Shown in pieces: positions 49,038-58,553 of a stretch of DNA of 64,000 nucleotides. Every line of letters starts with the position of its first letter. Position 1 is the stretch's first letter. Under the pieces are notes generated by a model. It saw only the letters and a program-made list of their open reading frames with translations, was not told where the DNA came from and did not search any database. The stretch comes from Streptomyces sp. NBC_01217 (GTDB lineage: Bacteria; Actinomycetota; Actinomycetes; Streptomycetales; Streptomycetaceae): NCBI RefSeq assembly GCF_035994185.1, contig NZ_CP108538.1, forward strand, positions 620,001 through 684,000, written 5' to 3'. The translations under genes and the position numbers were made by a program.

Positions 49038-52000
49038 CTATCGGTGGAGCAGATAGGCACGCTCGACCGTCTGCTGGATCCGGTTCCCGGCCGAATCCGT
49101 GGCGGTGACCCTGAGCGTGACGAACACGTCACCGTGTCCTGCGGAGGGGCGGCCGAGCGTGGCCGTGAACTCGCCCCGGCCCCGGTCGCTCACCCGGGTC
49201 GCCCCGCTCCAGGTCCGGCCGTCGTCGTAGGACGCCTCGACCTTGAGCCCGACGCCCTTCGGCGCGGGCAGACCGTCCTGGTGGCGTACGGTCACGCCGA
49301 GGGTGTTGCGGGAAGCCTTCACGCTGTTGTGTGCGTCGGCGTGGACGTCGTAGTCGAGCTGGAGCAGTGGCAGCAGCGCTGTGTCGGCCGCGGTTTCGGA
49401 ACGGAAGTCCCAGGAGGTACTGGTCCGGGTGCCGATGGTCCAGTCGTCCGAGGTGCGGGCCGTCGTCAGGTCGAGCCGGTAGGCGGCCTTGCCCGGTGCG
49501 ACCGGGAAGTTCCCCCAGGCTCCGTCCGACTGCGCGACCTGCTCGCCGTTGCGGTACAGCACCGCCGATGCCTCGTCCTTTTCCTGTCCGCCGGCGTCAG
49601 CGGCCCCGTGACGGAGACCGATTCCGCCGATGTTGGCGGTCCGCGACCAGTGACCGGCCTGGGAGTCGGTGAACTCCGGGATGCGCAGGGCCAGCACATC
49701 ACCGGATCGCACGGACGGTGCCGCGGTACCCCGGGGGATCGACGGCCTGACCACGGCGCCGAACCACTTCTCCTCGGTCGCCTGACCCGCCCGGTAGGTG
49801 CGGGGCTCGTCGGTCATGCCGAAGATCAGCGGAAAATCGACACCCATGGGGCTCGTCTTGTGATGGACGTAGTGCTGCCAGCCGTTGTCGCCGGAGCTGA
49901 CGTACTCGGTCCGCTGCCACCCTGTCGGGACGTGACGGGTGTACTGGTTCCAGGCGGTGTCCTGGTAGGGCCGCCAGCCGAAGCGCTGCTCGCTGGCCCA
50001 CGGAGCCCCGCCGTTCTCGGCGTATGTGGTCTTCACCCGGGCGCTGTTGCGGTCGGAGACGGTGTGGACCACGTGCTGGGGAATCCGGCCGGAGGATACC
50101 TGCATGACGTCGTACAGGTAGGGGCTCCTGGCCGTCCCGGAGAACTCCACGACGGTGTTGCGTTGCGCGGCCCGCTTCAGCAGTGCCGCTCCCTGGACCG
50201 CGCTGACCCGTATGGTGGGCACCGCCAGGCGATCCATGGTGCTGACGGGCTCCCACCTGGTCCAGGGGTACATGTCGGACCTGGTGACGAGAACCAGCGC
50301 GCGCGCACCGGCCTTGGCCGCGGCCTGGGCCAGCGAATCATCGGGAACGCCGTCGTTGAGGATGACGGCCAGCTTGCCGCGGACGTTCCGGGGACGGAAG
50401 TCGGGAGCGGTGTCGCTGCCCGCGTCGGCGACGGTCAGTCGCCGGTTCTGGGTTCCGAACAGCGGCGAGAGAGGCATGTAGTAGGGGTCGAGGGCAAGGT
50501 CGCTTCCTTGGACATCGGCCTCCAGCAGCGGGGCGGTGAGCTGCCAACGCGAGGCGAATTCGAAGCTGCCCTCGGTGACGGGCGCGGTGGGACTGACGTA
50601 CACGCGCTTGGCGACGCTGAAGTACATGGTGCCCGCGGTCCAGCTGCGGCCCTCCAGCTCGCGGTAGGTCTGGTAGCTGATGACCGCGTTCTGCTCGGCC
50701 GGCTTGGGGGTGCGTATCTCCACGGGGGTGGTCTTGCGGACGTCCAGTGTGGCCGTGGTGTCCTTGGTGACCTTCACCTCGGGGAGGATCACTTCATGCA
50801 GTTCCTCGCCATCGGCGGCCTTTTCCAGGGTGGAGTACTGCAGTTGGTACGCGCCCTCCTCGACCTCCGCGGTGACCGGCGCGAAGCTGGTGTACCGCAC
50901 GAATCCGTCCGGACCCCAGATCATCGGCGCGGCGTCGATGTGTTCGCCGCCCCGGTCGATGGTGTCGACGGAGAGTGTGTGCATCGGGGCGTGCACCACG
51001 AGACTGACCGTCGTATGGGCAACCGTCTGCCCGTCGGGAGTCGAGGCGGAGACGTACCCGTAGTACTTGCCCCGCCCGGCGAGGGACGGGTCGACGTTCA
51101 GGGGCACCTCGGCAGTGGCACCGGGGGCGATGTCCAGCGTCTTCGAGCCGGGCTCCACGGTCCCGTCCGGGACTGCACGCCCGCCGTCGGTGGCGAGCTG
51201 GACCGCGAGTTCGAGGGTGACCGGCTTGTCGGAGGTGTTGGTGTACCGGACGGTGCCGCCTTCGGCGTTCTTCGCCGTGGTGCCCGACTGGAACGGTCCC
51301 AGGGCGACGGTACCGGTCGCGGTGACCTGTCCGAGCACGGCCGCGGCCAGGTCGATGCGACCGCCGCCCTGCTCCGTCACCTTCGTGCCGGACACGGTGT
51401 GAGCCGTGCTGACCAGAGCGTCCTTGATCTCCTTGGCGTGCCAGCCGGGGTGCTGCTGAGCGAGCAGTGCGGCGGCGCCCGCCACATGGGGCGTGGCCAT
51501 GGAGGTGCCGGAGACCGAGGTGTAGAGGTCGTCCACGGGGTCGCCCATGGTCGTCCCCGCGGCGCGGGCCGCCACGATGCCGACGCCCGGGGCCGTGACA
51601 TCGGGCTTCACCGCGCCGTCGCCGCTGCGCGGGCCTCGACTGGAGAATGGTGCGAGGACGTCCTTGCGGTCCACGGCACCGACGGTGAGCGCCGCATCGG
51701 CGGCACCCGGCGAGCCCACGGTTTCGAGACCGGCCTCACCGTTGTTGCCGGCCGCGACCACGAAGAGGGCGCCGCTGCTGTCGGTGATGCGGTTGACGGC
51801 GAGGCTCATGGGGTCCGTGCCGTCGGTCTCGATGTCCGCGCCGAGGCTCATGCTGATCACCTTGGCGCCTTCGGCGGCGGCCCACTCCATGCCCGCGATG
51901 ACGGAGGATTCGGATCCGCTGCCGTCGTCGCCGAGCACCTTGCCGATCAGGAGGTCGGAAGCGGGGGCGACACCTCGGCGGCTGCCACCGGATCCGGCGC

Positions 52001-52844
52001 CGCTGCCACCGACGGTCGCCGCCACGTGCGTGCCGTGGCCGAAGGCGTCGCGGGTGCCGGTGGTGCCTCCGGAGAAGTCCTTGGCGTCGGTGATCCGCCC
52101 GGCGAGATCCGGGTGTCCGTCGTCGACACCGGTGTCGAGGACCGCGACCTTGACGCCATGCCCGTCGAACCCGGCCTTCCAGGCGGCAGGGGCGTTGATC
52201 TGGGCGGTGCTGCGGTCCAGGGAGGCCTCGACCTTGCCGTCGAGCCAGACCTTCGGGGTGGCGGCGATCCTTGCTTCGTCCAACTTCCCGCTCGTGGGCG
52301 CGAGTTGCCGCCACAGACGGCTCAGATCGGACGCGTCGACCCGCAGGGACCGGGCGTCGATGCTGCGCAACTCGTACGACGGGGCTGATGTCTTCCGCAG
52401 TGCTGACAGAGCGTCAACGGCAGCGGTGGAGGTTCCCTCGGCCTGGGAGACGATCAGCGGCAGCGAGTCGGTGTGCGCCTCGTCGAAGCCCTGGGCGATG
52501 AGCTCGCTCACGTTGAACAGCTTCTGGTCCACCGTTCCGGTGGAGACCGGCCCCACCGCGTCGGACGGCAGAACCATCAGGTCCCCGTCCTGTTCGACGG
52601 TATGGAAGATGATGCCCTCACGACCGGGACCGGGCTGCACGGAAGCCACGTTCTTGCCGCCTGCCGCGGCGGCGACCGTCACCCGGTCCCCGGTGATGAG
52701 CCTCACCGTGGTCGGCGGAGCGCCGTCGCTCCTCGCACCGGATTCGTTGCCGGCCTGCGGCTGCGCCGACGCAGGAAGCACAGCCGCAGCCGCCAGGACC
52801 CCCATCGTCGATATCGCCGCCGTCAGGCGGATCGGCCATCCCAT
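49038..52844 (-). CDS. Large secreted S8 (subtilisin) peptidase, copy 2
   Basis: The 1268-residue protein has a signal peptide (ISTMGVLAAAAVLPASAQPQ), a prodomain-like segment VRLITGDRVTVAAAAGG, then Asp in VAVLDTGVDDGHPDLAGRIT, His in DAFGHGTHVAAT, Asn in VVAAGNNGEAG and Ser in VSGTSMATPHVAGAAALLAQ. It keeps the same order of domains as copy 1 and the same length class, but the flanking sequences differ clearly, so the duplication is old. The C-terminal half is beta-rich. A terminator and a TrmB/LuxR-type regulator gene follow. Confidence 0.92.
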   Translation of the reverse strand: MGWPIRLTAAISTMGVLAAAAVLPASAQPQAGNESGARSDGAPPTTVRLITGDRVTVAAAAGGKNVASVQPGPGREGIIFHTVEQDGDLMVLPSDAVGPVSTGTVDQKLFNVSELIAQGFDEAHTDSLPLIVSQAEGTSTAAVDALSALRKTSAPSYELRSIDARSLRVDASDLSRLWRQLAPTSGKLDEARIAATPKVWLDGKVEASLDRSTAQINAPAAWKAGFDGHGVKVAVLDTGVDDGHPDLAGRITDAKDFSGGTTGTRDAFGHGTHVAATVGGSGAGSGGSRRGVAPASDLLIGKVLGDDGSGSESSVIAGMEWAAAEGAKVISMSLGADIETDGTDPMSLAVNRITDSSGALFVVAAGNNGEAGLETVGSPGAADAALTVGAVDRKDVLAPFSSRGPRSGDGAVKPDVTAPGVGIVAARAAGTTMGDPVDDLYTSVSGTSMATPHVAGAAALLAQQHPGWHAKEIKDALVSTAHTVSGTKVTEQGGGRIDLAAAVLGQVTATGTVALGPFQSGTTAKNAEGGTVRYTNTSDKPVTLELAVQLATDGGRAVPDGTVEPGSKTLDIAPGATAEVPLNVDPSLAGRGKYYGYVSASTPDGQTVAHTTVSLVVHAPMHTLSVDTIDRGGEHIDAAPMIWGPDGFVRYTSFAPVTAEVEEGAYQLQYSTLEKAADGEELHEVILPEVKVTKDTTATLDVRKTTPVEIRTPKPAEQNAVISYQTYRELEGRSWTAGTMYFSVAKRVYVSPTAPVTEGSFEFASRWQLTAPLLEADVQGSDLALDPYYMPLSPLFGTQNRRLTVADAGSDTAPDFRPRNVRGKLAVILNDGVPDDSLAQAAAKAGARALVLVTRSDMYPWTRWEPVSTMDRLAVPTIRVSAVQGAALLKRAAQRNTVVEFSGTARSPYLYDVMQVSSGRIPQHVVHTVSDRNSARVKTTYAENGGAPWASEQRFGWRPYQDTAWNQYTRHVPTGWQRTEYVSSGDNGWQHYVHHKTSPMGVDFPLIFGMTDEPRTYRAGQATEEKWFGAVVRPSIPRGTAAPSVRSGDVLALRIPEFTDSQAGHWSRTANIGGIGLRHGAADAGGQEKDEASAVLYRNGEQVAQSDGAWGNFPVAPGKAAYRLDLTTARTSDDWTIGTRTSTSWDFRSETAADTALLPLLQLDYDVHADAHNSVKASRNTLGVTVRHQDGLPAPKGVGLKVEASYDDGRTWSGATRVSDRGRGEFTATLGRPSAGHGDVFVTLRVTATDSAGNRIQQTVERAYLLHR

Positions 52845-53214
52845 CAGTCCTGTCCCCTTCGTTCATGCACCGTTCATCAGTGCTGCTGAGTCAGGATTGG
52901 GGGAGCCTGGCATCGATGTCACAGATCTCCGGTGACGCGGATGCGACATGCCCATCTGCGACACCGCTGTCGGGGCACGCACTCCCGGCGATCGGCGCGG
53001 GATGCAGCCGCTGTGCGCGTTCCGTAAGCTGGAGAGCGGTGTCGGGCTGAGGGAACCGGACTTCGGACCCGTCGGCCACGCGCAGCGATTCCGTGCGACA
53101 AAACGCGACGGCCACCGGTATCGACAGCTGGTCCTGTCCCTCGGCGTCATGCCGGGCGCCGGACCAACTGCTCAGCGACGCATCGCTCCTGATGCCCCTG
53201 ACGTGGAGCCATTC
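52845..53214. other. Divergent intergenic region
   Basis: About 370 bases between the S8 peptidase start and the GPP34 gene. Frames are open here but read as Arg/Pro-rich shadow sequence. I see no clear operator or RNA. Confidence 0.4.
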
Positions 53215-53823
53215 ATGACCACACCGCGGGACCTGTTGATCGCCGCCATCGACATGGCGGGCAGTCGCCATCTGGAGCGAGGCGATCTGTCGCTCGCACT
53301 CGCGGGGGCCGAGGTGATCGACCTCCTGGGTGCCGAGGCCATCGGGCTGGACGACGACAGGATCGTGCCGGCTCACCCGCCGGTGATGGATGATCGCCTG
53401 TTGAACGAGGCCGCTTCGTCGCTCGTCCGGCAACCGCCGTACGAGTCGGTCGACGACTGGCTGTGGCGCAGGGGGCGCGGGCTTTCCACGGTCTATCTGG
53501 CCGCCCTTGAGGAAGAGGGGCAGCTCACCCGGGAACACCGCCCTCGCTGGATGCCCGCCCGGACCAGCCGGACGGTATTGGCCGATTCGCCCGCGCGCCG
53601 TGAGGCGGCCGACCGCTGGACGTCGGGCGAGCCCGTCCTGGCCGCCCTGGCAGCGGCCGCCGGAATCCGCGACAAGCCGAGTGACGACTCCCCGGACGTG
53701 TCCGACGGCGCGGTGGCGACGGTGCTCGCCGCCCTCGATGACGCGTTGAGGGATCTGGCATTTCAACGGCAGCGGCGAGCCATCGACGAGGCGGCCTTCG
53801 ACAATGTCTGGCGAGGCGAATGA
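53215..53823 (+). CDS. GPP34 (GOLPH3-like) domain protein
   Basis: The product is 202 residues from ATG 53215 (MTTPRDLLIAAIDMAGSRHL). It shows the family features LSLALAGAEVIDLLGAEAIG, RKGRG-like RRGRGLSTVYLAALEEEGQL and the ends of the helical bundle RWTSGEPVLAALAAAAGIRD. Eukaryotic GOLPH3 binds phosphatidylinositol-4-phosphate. Bacterial members are common in Streptomyces and their role is unknown. GGAG lies 8 bases before the ATG; the longer frame upstream is not family-like. Confidence 0.82.
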   Translation: MTTPRDLLIAAIDMAGSRHLERGDLSLALAGAEVIDLLGAEAIGLDDDRIVPAHPPVMDDRLLNEAASSLVRQPPYESVDDWLWRRGRGLSTVYLAALEEEGQLTREHRPRWMPARTSRTVLADSPARREAADRWTSGEPVLAALAAAAGIRDKPSDDSPDVSDGAVATVLAALDDALRDLAFQRQRRAIDEAAFDNVWRGE

Positions 53824-54170
53824 CAAAGGGCGTCACCCTCTGACCAGTAGCGTCCCTTGATGCACATCGAGGACCGCGCCTTTCGCGTCCGCAGCCAGCA
53901 CCTGACCGGGCAGGACGTGTCCCACGCGCTCGCGGACCCCTCATGGTCGCCACCCTGCTGTTCAACTGGCGGGACCAGGAACTCCCTCCGGGGACAGCGT
54001 CGTTGAGCGGTTTTTTCCCAGGCCGGGGTGCACGGACGCACAGCCTGGGGTACGCAGACGTACAGAACCCCGGCCCGATTCCGGCGGGCCGGGGTTCTGT
54101 GTCAGGCGGGTGAATCGATCACCGGCCTTTGTTGTGATGCTCCCTTACCGGCCGTCGTGACGGCTCGCGG
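53824..54170. other. Intergenic region, possible gene debris and a terminator
   Basis: Between 53850 and 54000 short protein-like stretches appear in two frames (for example EDRAFRVRSQHLTGQDV on plus, VLPGQVLAADAKGAVLDVHQ on minus) but no complete gene. The rest holds the strong hairpin at 54062-54100. Confidence 0.4.
54062..54100. terminator. Strong intrinsic terminator
   Basis: ACAGAACCCCGGCCCG (54062-54077) pairs perfectly with 54085-54100 around ATTCCGG. It lies between the ends of the convergent GPP34 and secreted-protein genes and could serve both. Confidence 0.85.
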
Positions 54171-54779
54171 TCACCGGTCGCCGTAGCCGCCGCCACCGCC
54201 GCCGCCGAAGTCGCCGCCGCCGTAGCCGCCACCGAAGCCACCGTGGTGGCGCTCGATGACGCGGAAGCTGCCCACGACACCGTTCCAGACCTTCACGCCA
54301 CCCCGGACACGGCCCGGGTAGACGCCGTCGCTGGAGCTCCAGGGACCGACGGTGGCCAGCGGGGCACCGTTGTCGCAGGTCGCGCCCTTGAACAGCTCGA
54401 CGGTCCGGTGGCTGTCGTTGCGGATGTTGAGGCTCTTGGAACCGAGCCCGCTGACCACGGTGACGCAGCCGCCCTCGTCGTCCGCGCTGTAGGTGCGCTC
54501 GTTGATGTGGATGCGGCCCTTGTAGTAGTGGTGGCCGCCGCCCTTGCCGCCGCGGTCACCGCCACCACGGCCCTCGTCACCCTTGCCCTCGTTGCCCTTG
54601 CCCTGGTCACCCTGGCCGGACTCGCCGCCGAGAGCCGAGATGGGGGCGGTGGCCTGCTGGACGACAGGGGCTGCCTGGGCCGGCTCCGTGGTGGCGGCCG
54701 AGGCGTAGGTGATACCGGTGGCGGCCAGGGCCGCAGCAGCCGCGATAGCGGCGGTAACGACAGTGGAACGGGTAGCCAT
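54171..54779 (-). CDS. Secreted Gly-rich hypothetical protein
   Basis: The 202-residue protein has an N-terminal signal peptide (VVTAAIAAAAALAATGITYA). A low-complexity Gly/Asp/Lys/Glu segment (about 50-90) follows, then a beta-rich core (RIHINERTYSADDEGGCVTV, SLNIRNDSHRTVELFKGATC) with two Cys likely in a disulfide. The C-terminal tail is almost only Gly, Tyr, Phe and Asp. No enzymatic motif. It may be a surface or matrix protein. The promoter should lie in the A/T-rich patch near 54900-54990. Confidence 0.75.
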   Translation of the reverse strand: MATRSTVVTAAIAAAAALAATGITYASAATTEPAQAAPVVQQATAPISALGGESGQGDQGKGNEGKGDEGRGGGDRGGKGGGHHYYKGRIHINERTYSADDEGGCVTVVSGLGSKSLNIRNDSHRTVELFKGATCDNGAPLATVGPWSSSDGVYPGRVRGGVKVWNGVVGSFRVIERHHGGFGGGYGGGDFGGGGGGGYGDR

Positions 54780-55522
54780 GTCACTTCTCCTGTCTCAGAG
54801 AGGTCGACTGAGCAGCCGACCCGAGATTGAACGTACTTACGGTCCTGATAGCTGTCATATCGGACACGTGGCGGGGTCGGCCCCGGGACGCCGATCGGGG
54901 TACACGAGACACCCATTTGCTATTTCCGGATAATCTGACTAAATATCAAGTTCCTTTATTAAAAGACGAATTGACAAACGCTTAGCCTGTACGGGCGACT
55001 TTCCGACGCTCTCTCACCCTTGATGACGGCGTGTCTTCCTTGACACTGCCTCGACCGGAGGTGCGCATCGTCGTACCGAATGCCCGTCAACTACAGCCCC
55101 ACCTGCCTTGACCTGCAATGACAGTCCATGGAGCCGCTGTCCGGGCGAGGCAAGCAGAAGCCTCGCGCGACGACAGCGATCGCGACCGCACGTCCCCCAC
55201 TCCGCCGTTCACGCGCGAGTCGGCGATCGAGGAGGTCGGCCGGGCGAGTACGGCCGGAGCTCCCGGACACCCGAGAAGGTGGCGCTCGCCTGCACCGATG
55301 GCTGTCGTCGGCGGCATCGCGCGGAATGGGTCCGGCCGGAAGTACCACGGGCGACAGGACGGGGCCGCGTCCGCAGGAAGGGACGACCCCTGCGGAATGC
55401 GCGCATATTTCCGGATCGCCGCTCTCCTGCGCACGCGGCAGGCCGCGGTGCGGGGAGATGGCGGCTTACCGGCACCAGGCCGTTCCGGGTTCCCTCGGCA
55501 GAGTTGCCTGCGAGACCGGTTG
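54780..55522. other. Long intergenic region
   Basis: About 740 bases. 54905-54990 is markedly A/T-rich and probably carries the promoter of the leftward Gly-rich protein gene. 55085-55520 is GC-rich with open frames on both strands, but none shows a recognisable domain or a good ribosome-binding site; I read them as non-coding or debris downstream of the amidase gene. Confidence 0.4.
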
Positions 55523-56410
55523 TCAGTGACCGCTGAGCTGGAGGTTGCGCAGGCTCGCCGGAAGGCCGGCGCCGGAAGGTGCTCGCAGGGACTTGCCCTG
55601 GAGCCTGGCGGCCATGGTCCGGATCGCGGGGAGTTGTGAAAAAAGCGCCTCCCCGGGGCAGTTGGTGGCAAAGCCGTCACGATGGGCGGAGATGGCGTCG
55701 AACTCCGTCGACGTGCCCTTGGGATAGCGGCTCTGGTCATTCGTCGAGGTGAGCCGGACCTTGCTGGTGGGGTCGATGCCGCTCAGACCGAGCTTCCAGG
55801 CGGCGAGGGCCGCGATCGCTTGCTCCATGACCGCCGGTACCGTCGTCCCCGACCCGAACGTGCCGATCGCCGCTATCCCCACGGTGCCCTGGTTGAAGCC
55901 GAGGGTGTGGGAGCCGACGACGGGGCGATCGGCCCCGCCCGCACGGCCTTCGTATATGGTGCCGCATTTGTCGACGAGGAAGTTGTAGCCGAGGTCGCCC
56001 CAGCTCCGGTCACGGGTCTGGCCCGTGTAAAGATTGCGCAGGGTACGCGGGACGTCGGCGCAGTCGTAACCGTTCGGGGTGTCGGTGTGGTGGATGAAGA
56101 CCGCCATCACCTTTTTCGCGTAGTGGGCATGGCGGTCGCGCTTCGTCTCGTCGGCCCGCCACTGCGTACGCGACACGATGGCCGGCCGAGGCGCTGCGGG
56201 GCGGAATGCCACCGAGGTGGCCCCGAGGGCCGGGAACGGCAGTGCGGAATCGACAGCCGAATCCGGGACCGCTGCGGCCCGCCACACGGAGAGGGGACCT
56301 TCCGGAGTCGTCACACCGACGGAACGGGCCGTCGTCACACCGGGTGGTACCGCGATGAGAGGAACTGCCATAGGAGCCGTGGCCCACAGCGCTATTCGGT
56401 ACAAACGCAC
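55523..56410 (-). CDS. Secreted PGRP-type N-acetylmuramoyl-L-alanine amidase
   Basis: The 295-residue protein has a signal-like N-terminus (IALWATAPMAVPLIAVPPGV) and, after about 70 linker residues, a PGRP/Amidase_2 domain. RTQWRADETKRD leads into VFIHHTDTPN (zinc His), then GDLGYNFLVDKCGTIYEGRA, and SAHRDGFATNCPG (zinc His and Cys). The catalytic set is complete, so it should cut the amide bond between muramic acid and the stem peptide. It is alone in its transcription unit. Confidence 0.88.
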   Translation of the reverse strand: MRLYRIALWATAPMAVPLIAVPPGVTTARSVGVTTPEGPLSVWRAAAVPDSAVDSALPFPALGATSVAFRPAAPRPAIVSRTQWRADETKRDRHAHYAKKVMAVFIHHTDTPNGYDCADVPRTLRNLYTGQTRDRSWGDLGYNFLVDKCGTIYEGRAGGADRPVVGSHTLGFNQGTVGIAAIGTFGSGTTVPAVMEQAIAALAAWKLGLSGIDPTSKVRLTSTNDQSRYPKGTSTEFDAISAHRDGFATNCPGEALFSQLPAIRTMAARLQGKSLRAPSGAGLPASLRNLQLSGH

Positions 56411-56760
56411 GGGGAAACCTTCTTCGTCTTTCGCCTTTGTCCATCGCCGAGAAGACGGCGGGAGCGCGTATGCCCATAGCCTTGCGGTGAGAAGTTCGCC
56501 GCGCGCGCCGGGTTAGTGCAGACAGGCGAGCTCGAAGACGCTCCTGCCCACTCCGCCAAAGGGTGTATGGGCGAGCCCGCTGCATGTGGTCAGCGCGGCA
56601 GCCGTACAGGACGTCGCTGCCGCGCACAGGCATCGCGCGCGGCGCGGCGCACCCGCGTTTTCCACGTCACGGACCGGGGCCACCGGGAGCCCGCTCCACA
56701 AGTCAACCTCCGGGCAGGCAGCGGCTCTTGAGGCGCGACCGCCCGCGGCCGCGGGTCAGG
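56411..56760. other. Intergenic region upstream of the amidase gene
   Basis: About 350 bases; several short frames are open but show no conserved features. No ydaO-type signature like the one at 4931 is present despite the cell-wall hydrolase downstream. Confidence 0.4.
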
Positions 56761-57309
56761 TCAGCCCGGCTGGTGGACGAACCGGACGGTGAGCGCGACC
56801 GTGGCCAGCCCCTTGATCACGCCGCCCTTGTTCCAGGTGAGCCCGTAGTCGGCACGGTCGATGTCGACCTCCGCGCTCAGTGTGACCGCGGTGGGGGTGG
56901 ACTCCGTCGTACGGGCCGAGAAGGCGAGCGGCCGGGCGTTGCCCATGACGGTGAGCTCGCCCGAGACGTCCGCGCGGCCGTCGGCATCGGTGACGACGCT
57001 GTCCACGGTGAAATCGAGCGACGGAAACCGGTCCGTGTCGAAGAAGTCGGAAGACCGCAGGTGCTCGTCGCGCTTGGCGTTACCGGTGTCGAGGGAGGCC
57101 GCGGCCAGAGTGACGGAGCCGCGCACCGCCCCGTCCGCACCGACCTCGCCCTGGCCGCTGACGTCGTTGAAGACGCCCTTGACCGTGACGAGACCCCACA
57201 TCCCCTTGTGTCGCAGAGCGATGGTCGTACCTTCCCTGTCGAGTATCCAGCGTCCCGCGGCGACGGCGTCCGAGCCGGTCGAGGGGGTGGTGTCAGAGGT
57301 GTTGGACAT
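56761..57309 (-). CDS. YceI-family protein
   Basis: The 182-residue protein starts at ATG 57309 (MSNTSDTTPSTGSDAVAAGR). It has the YceI beta-barrel features RWILDREGTTIALRHKGMWG, VKGVFNDVSG, LRSSDFFDTDRFPSLDFTVD and DIDRADYGLTWNKGG. The family binds polyisoprenoids or related lipophiles. There is no signal peptide, so it is probably cytosolic. It diverges from a MarR gene, a common pair in Streptomyces that suggests MarR control. Confidence 0.88.
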   Translation of the reverse strand: MSNTSDTTPSTGSDAVAAGRWILDREGTTIALRHKGMWGLVTVKGVFNDVSGQGEVGADGAVRGSVTLAAASLDTGNAKRDEHLRSSDFFDTDRFPSLDFTVDSVVTDADGRADVSGELTVMGNARPLAFSARTTESTPTAVTLSAEVDIDRADYGLTWNKGGVIKGLATVALTVRFVHQPG

Positions 57310-57390
57310 GCGAATCACAGCTCTCTCGGTCAGTCGAGTCCTGTAGCGCCGGCGCCTTCGCGGTGCATACTTGAATCATAAAACCAAATG

Positions 57391-57409
57391 CTGGTAATTA
57401 GGTAGCCAG
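57391..57409. promoter_or_regulatory. Possible MarR operator in the YceI-MarR gap
   Basis: CTGG and CCAG frame an A/T-rich core containing the palindrome TAATTA. The patch 57372-57420 is the only A/T-rich stretch between the two divergent genes. Confidence 0.35.
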
Positions 57410-57478
57410 CGAGATATTTACTGGTTCGCGTACCCTTGAACGAAGATCACCGCACGTCGCAAGGGTGGGGAGGGCCGC

Positions 57479-58033
57479 ATGGCAGACGGCACACGGGCGG
57501 AGAGCGCCGAGGGCTGCCCGACGGCGCAGGACGCGGCGCTTCTGCTGCAGTGGCACACCGTGCAGAGCGGTCTGCGGCGCCTGAACGATCAGCTCCTCGC
57601 GGACGTAAAACGGGCCTCGCACGCGGCGTCCTCGTCGCTCCAGGTCCTCTGGTACCTGCTGACGGTGCCGGAGCACGCCGCCCCGATGAACCAGCTCTCG
57701 CAGCTGATGGGGTTCTCCACCGCCGGGACCACCAAGGTCGTCGACCGGCTCAGCGAGGCGGGCCTCCTGGAGCGGCGGCCCTCACGCTCCGACCGCCGGG
57801 TGACCTATGCCGCCCTGACTCCCGCCGGACTGGCCGCCGCCTCCGACGCCTCCTCGGCTCTGGCCGCCGCCCTGCGCCGTCGGGTGGCGGCGGCCGGAGT
57901 CGGTACGGACCGTTTCGCGGCTCTCGCGGCCGACATCGCCCTGCTCGACCCGGCACCGGGCCCCTGCACGGCCGGCCCCGGGCCGGAATGCCCGGGCGCC
58001 CGGGCGGATACCGGGCCGGGCCCGTGTCAGTGA
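57479..58033 (+). CDS. MarR-family regulator
   Basis: The 184-residue protein has the winged-helix core: SLQVLWYLLTVPEHAAPMNQ, LSQLMGFSTAGTTKVVDRLS (recognition helix) and the wing RRPSRSDRRVTYAALTPAGL. The last 25 residues are Gly/Pro/Cys-rich and likely disordered. It probably represses the divergent YceI gene and itself. Its stop is only four bases from the stop of the convergent DinB gene. Confidence 0.87.
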   Translation: MADGTRAESAEGCPTAQDAALLLQWHTVQSGLRRLNDQLLADVKRASHAASSSLQVLWYLLTVPEHAAPMNQLSQLMGFSTAGTTKVVDRLSEAGLLERRPSRSDRRVTYAALTPAGLAAASDASSALAAALRRRVAAAGVGTDRFAALAADIALLDPAPGPCTAGPGPECPGARADTGPGPCQ

Positions 58034-58037
58034 CGCA

Positions 58038-58553
58038 TCATCCCCCCGTCACACCGTCGATGCGCTCGCGCAGCAGGTCGGCGTGGCCGATGTGGCGCGC
58101 GTACTCCGAGATCATGTGGACGTGGACCATGCGCAGCGAGTACACCTCGCCGGCGTGGGTGAAGGTGTCGTCGAACGAGGCATCCGCGACGATCTCCTCC
58201 GCCAGCCGGACTTCCTCGACGAGACGCGCGTAGTCCTGCGGGGCACGGGCCGGGTCCAGGTCCTCGAAGTCGGCGTCCTTGCCCTTCCCGGGGTCGTACA
58301 TGGGGTCGAGCGTCTGACCGGCGAACCGCTGCCGGAACCAGACGCGTTCGACCTTGGCCATGTGGCGGATCAGCCCGAGAAGGGTGAGGTTCGACGGCGA
58401 CACCGTCTGCTCGGCCAGTTGCTCGCCGGTCAGGCCCGCGCACTTGTGCAGGAGGGTGTTGCGGAACCACGCGAGATAGCCCGTGAGCATCTCGCGCTCA
58501 CCGGCCACGAGTGAGCCGGGCGTGCGCTTCACATCAGGTGCTGTCCATGTCAT
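58038..58553 (-). CDS. DinB/DUF664-family protein
   Basis: The 171-residue four-helix-bundle protein has the family's three His positions (LLGLIRHMAKVERVWFRQRF, RMVHVHMISEYARHIGHADL) that bind a divalent metal. The reaction is unknown; relatives are mycothiol- or bacillithiol-dependent enzymes. It diverges from the DUF1275 gene. Confidence 0.85.
   Translation of the reverse strand: MTWTAPDVKRTPGSLVAGEREMLTGYLAWFRNTLLHKCAGLTGEQLAEQTVSPSNLTLLGLIRHMAKVERVWFRQRFAGQTLDPMYDPGKGKDADFEDLDPARAPQDYARLVEEVRLAEEIVADASFDDTFTHAGEVYSLRMVHVHMISEYARHIGHADLLRERIDGVTGG

Noticed and set aside
55087..55740. Open frames on both strands beside the amidase gene
   Set aside because: They overlap the amidase in other frames or have shadow-like composition without ribosome-binding sites or domains.
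56513..56701. Possible 62-residue minus-strand protein upstream of the amidase gene
   Set aside because: No signal peptide, conserved motif or good start site; Ala/Cys/Arg composition fits a chance frame.
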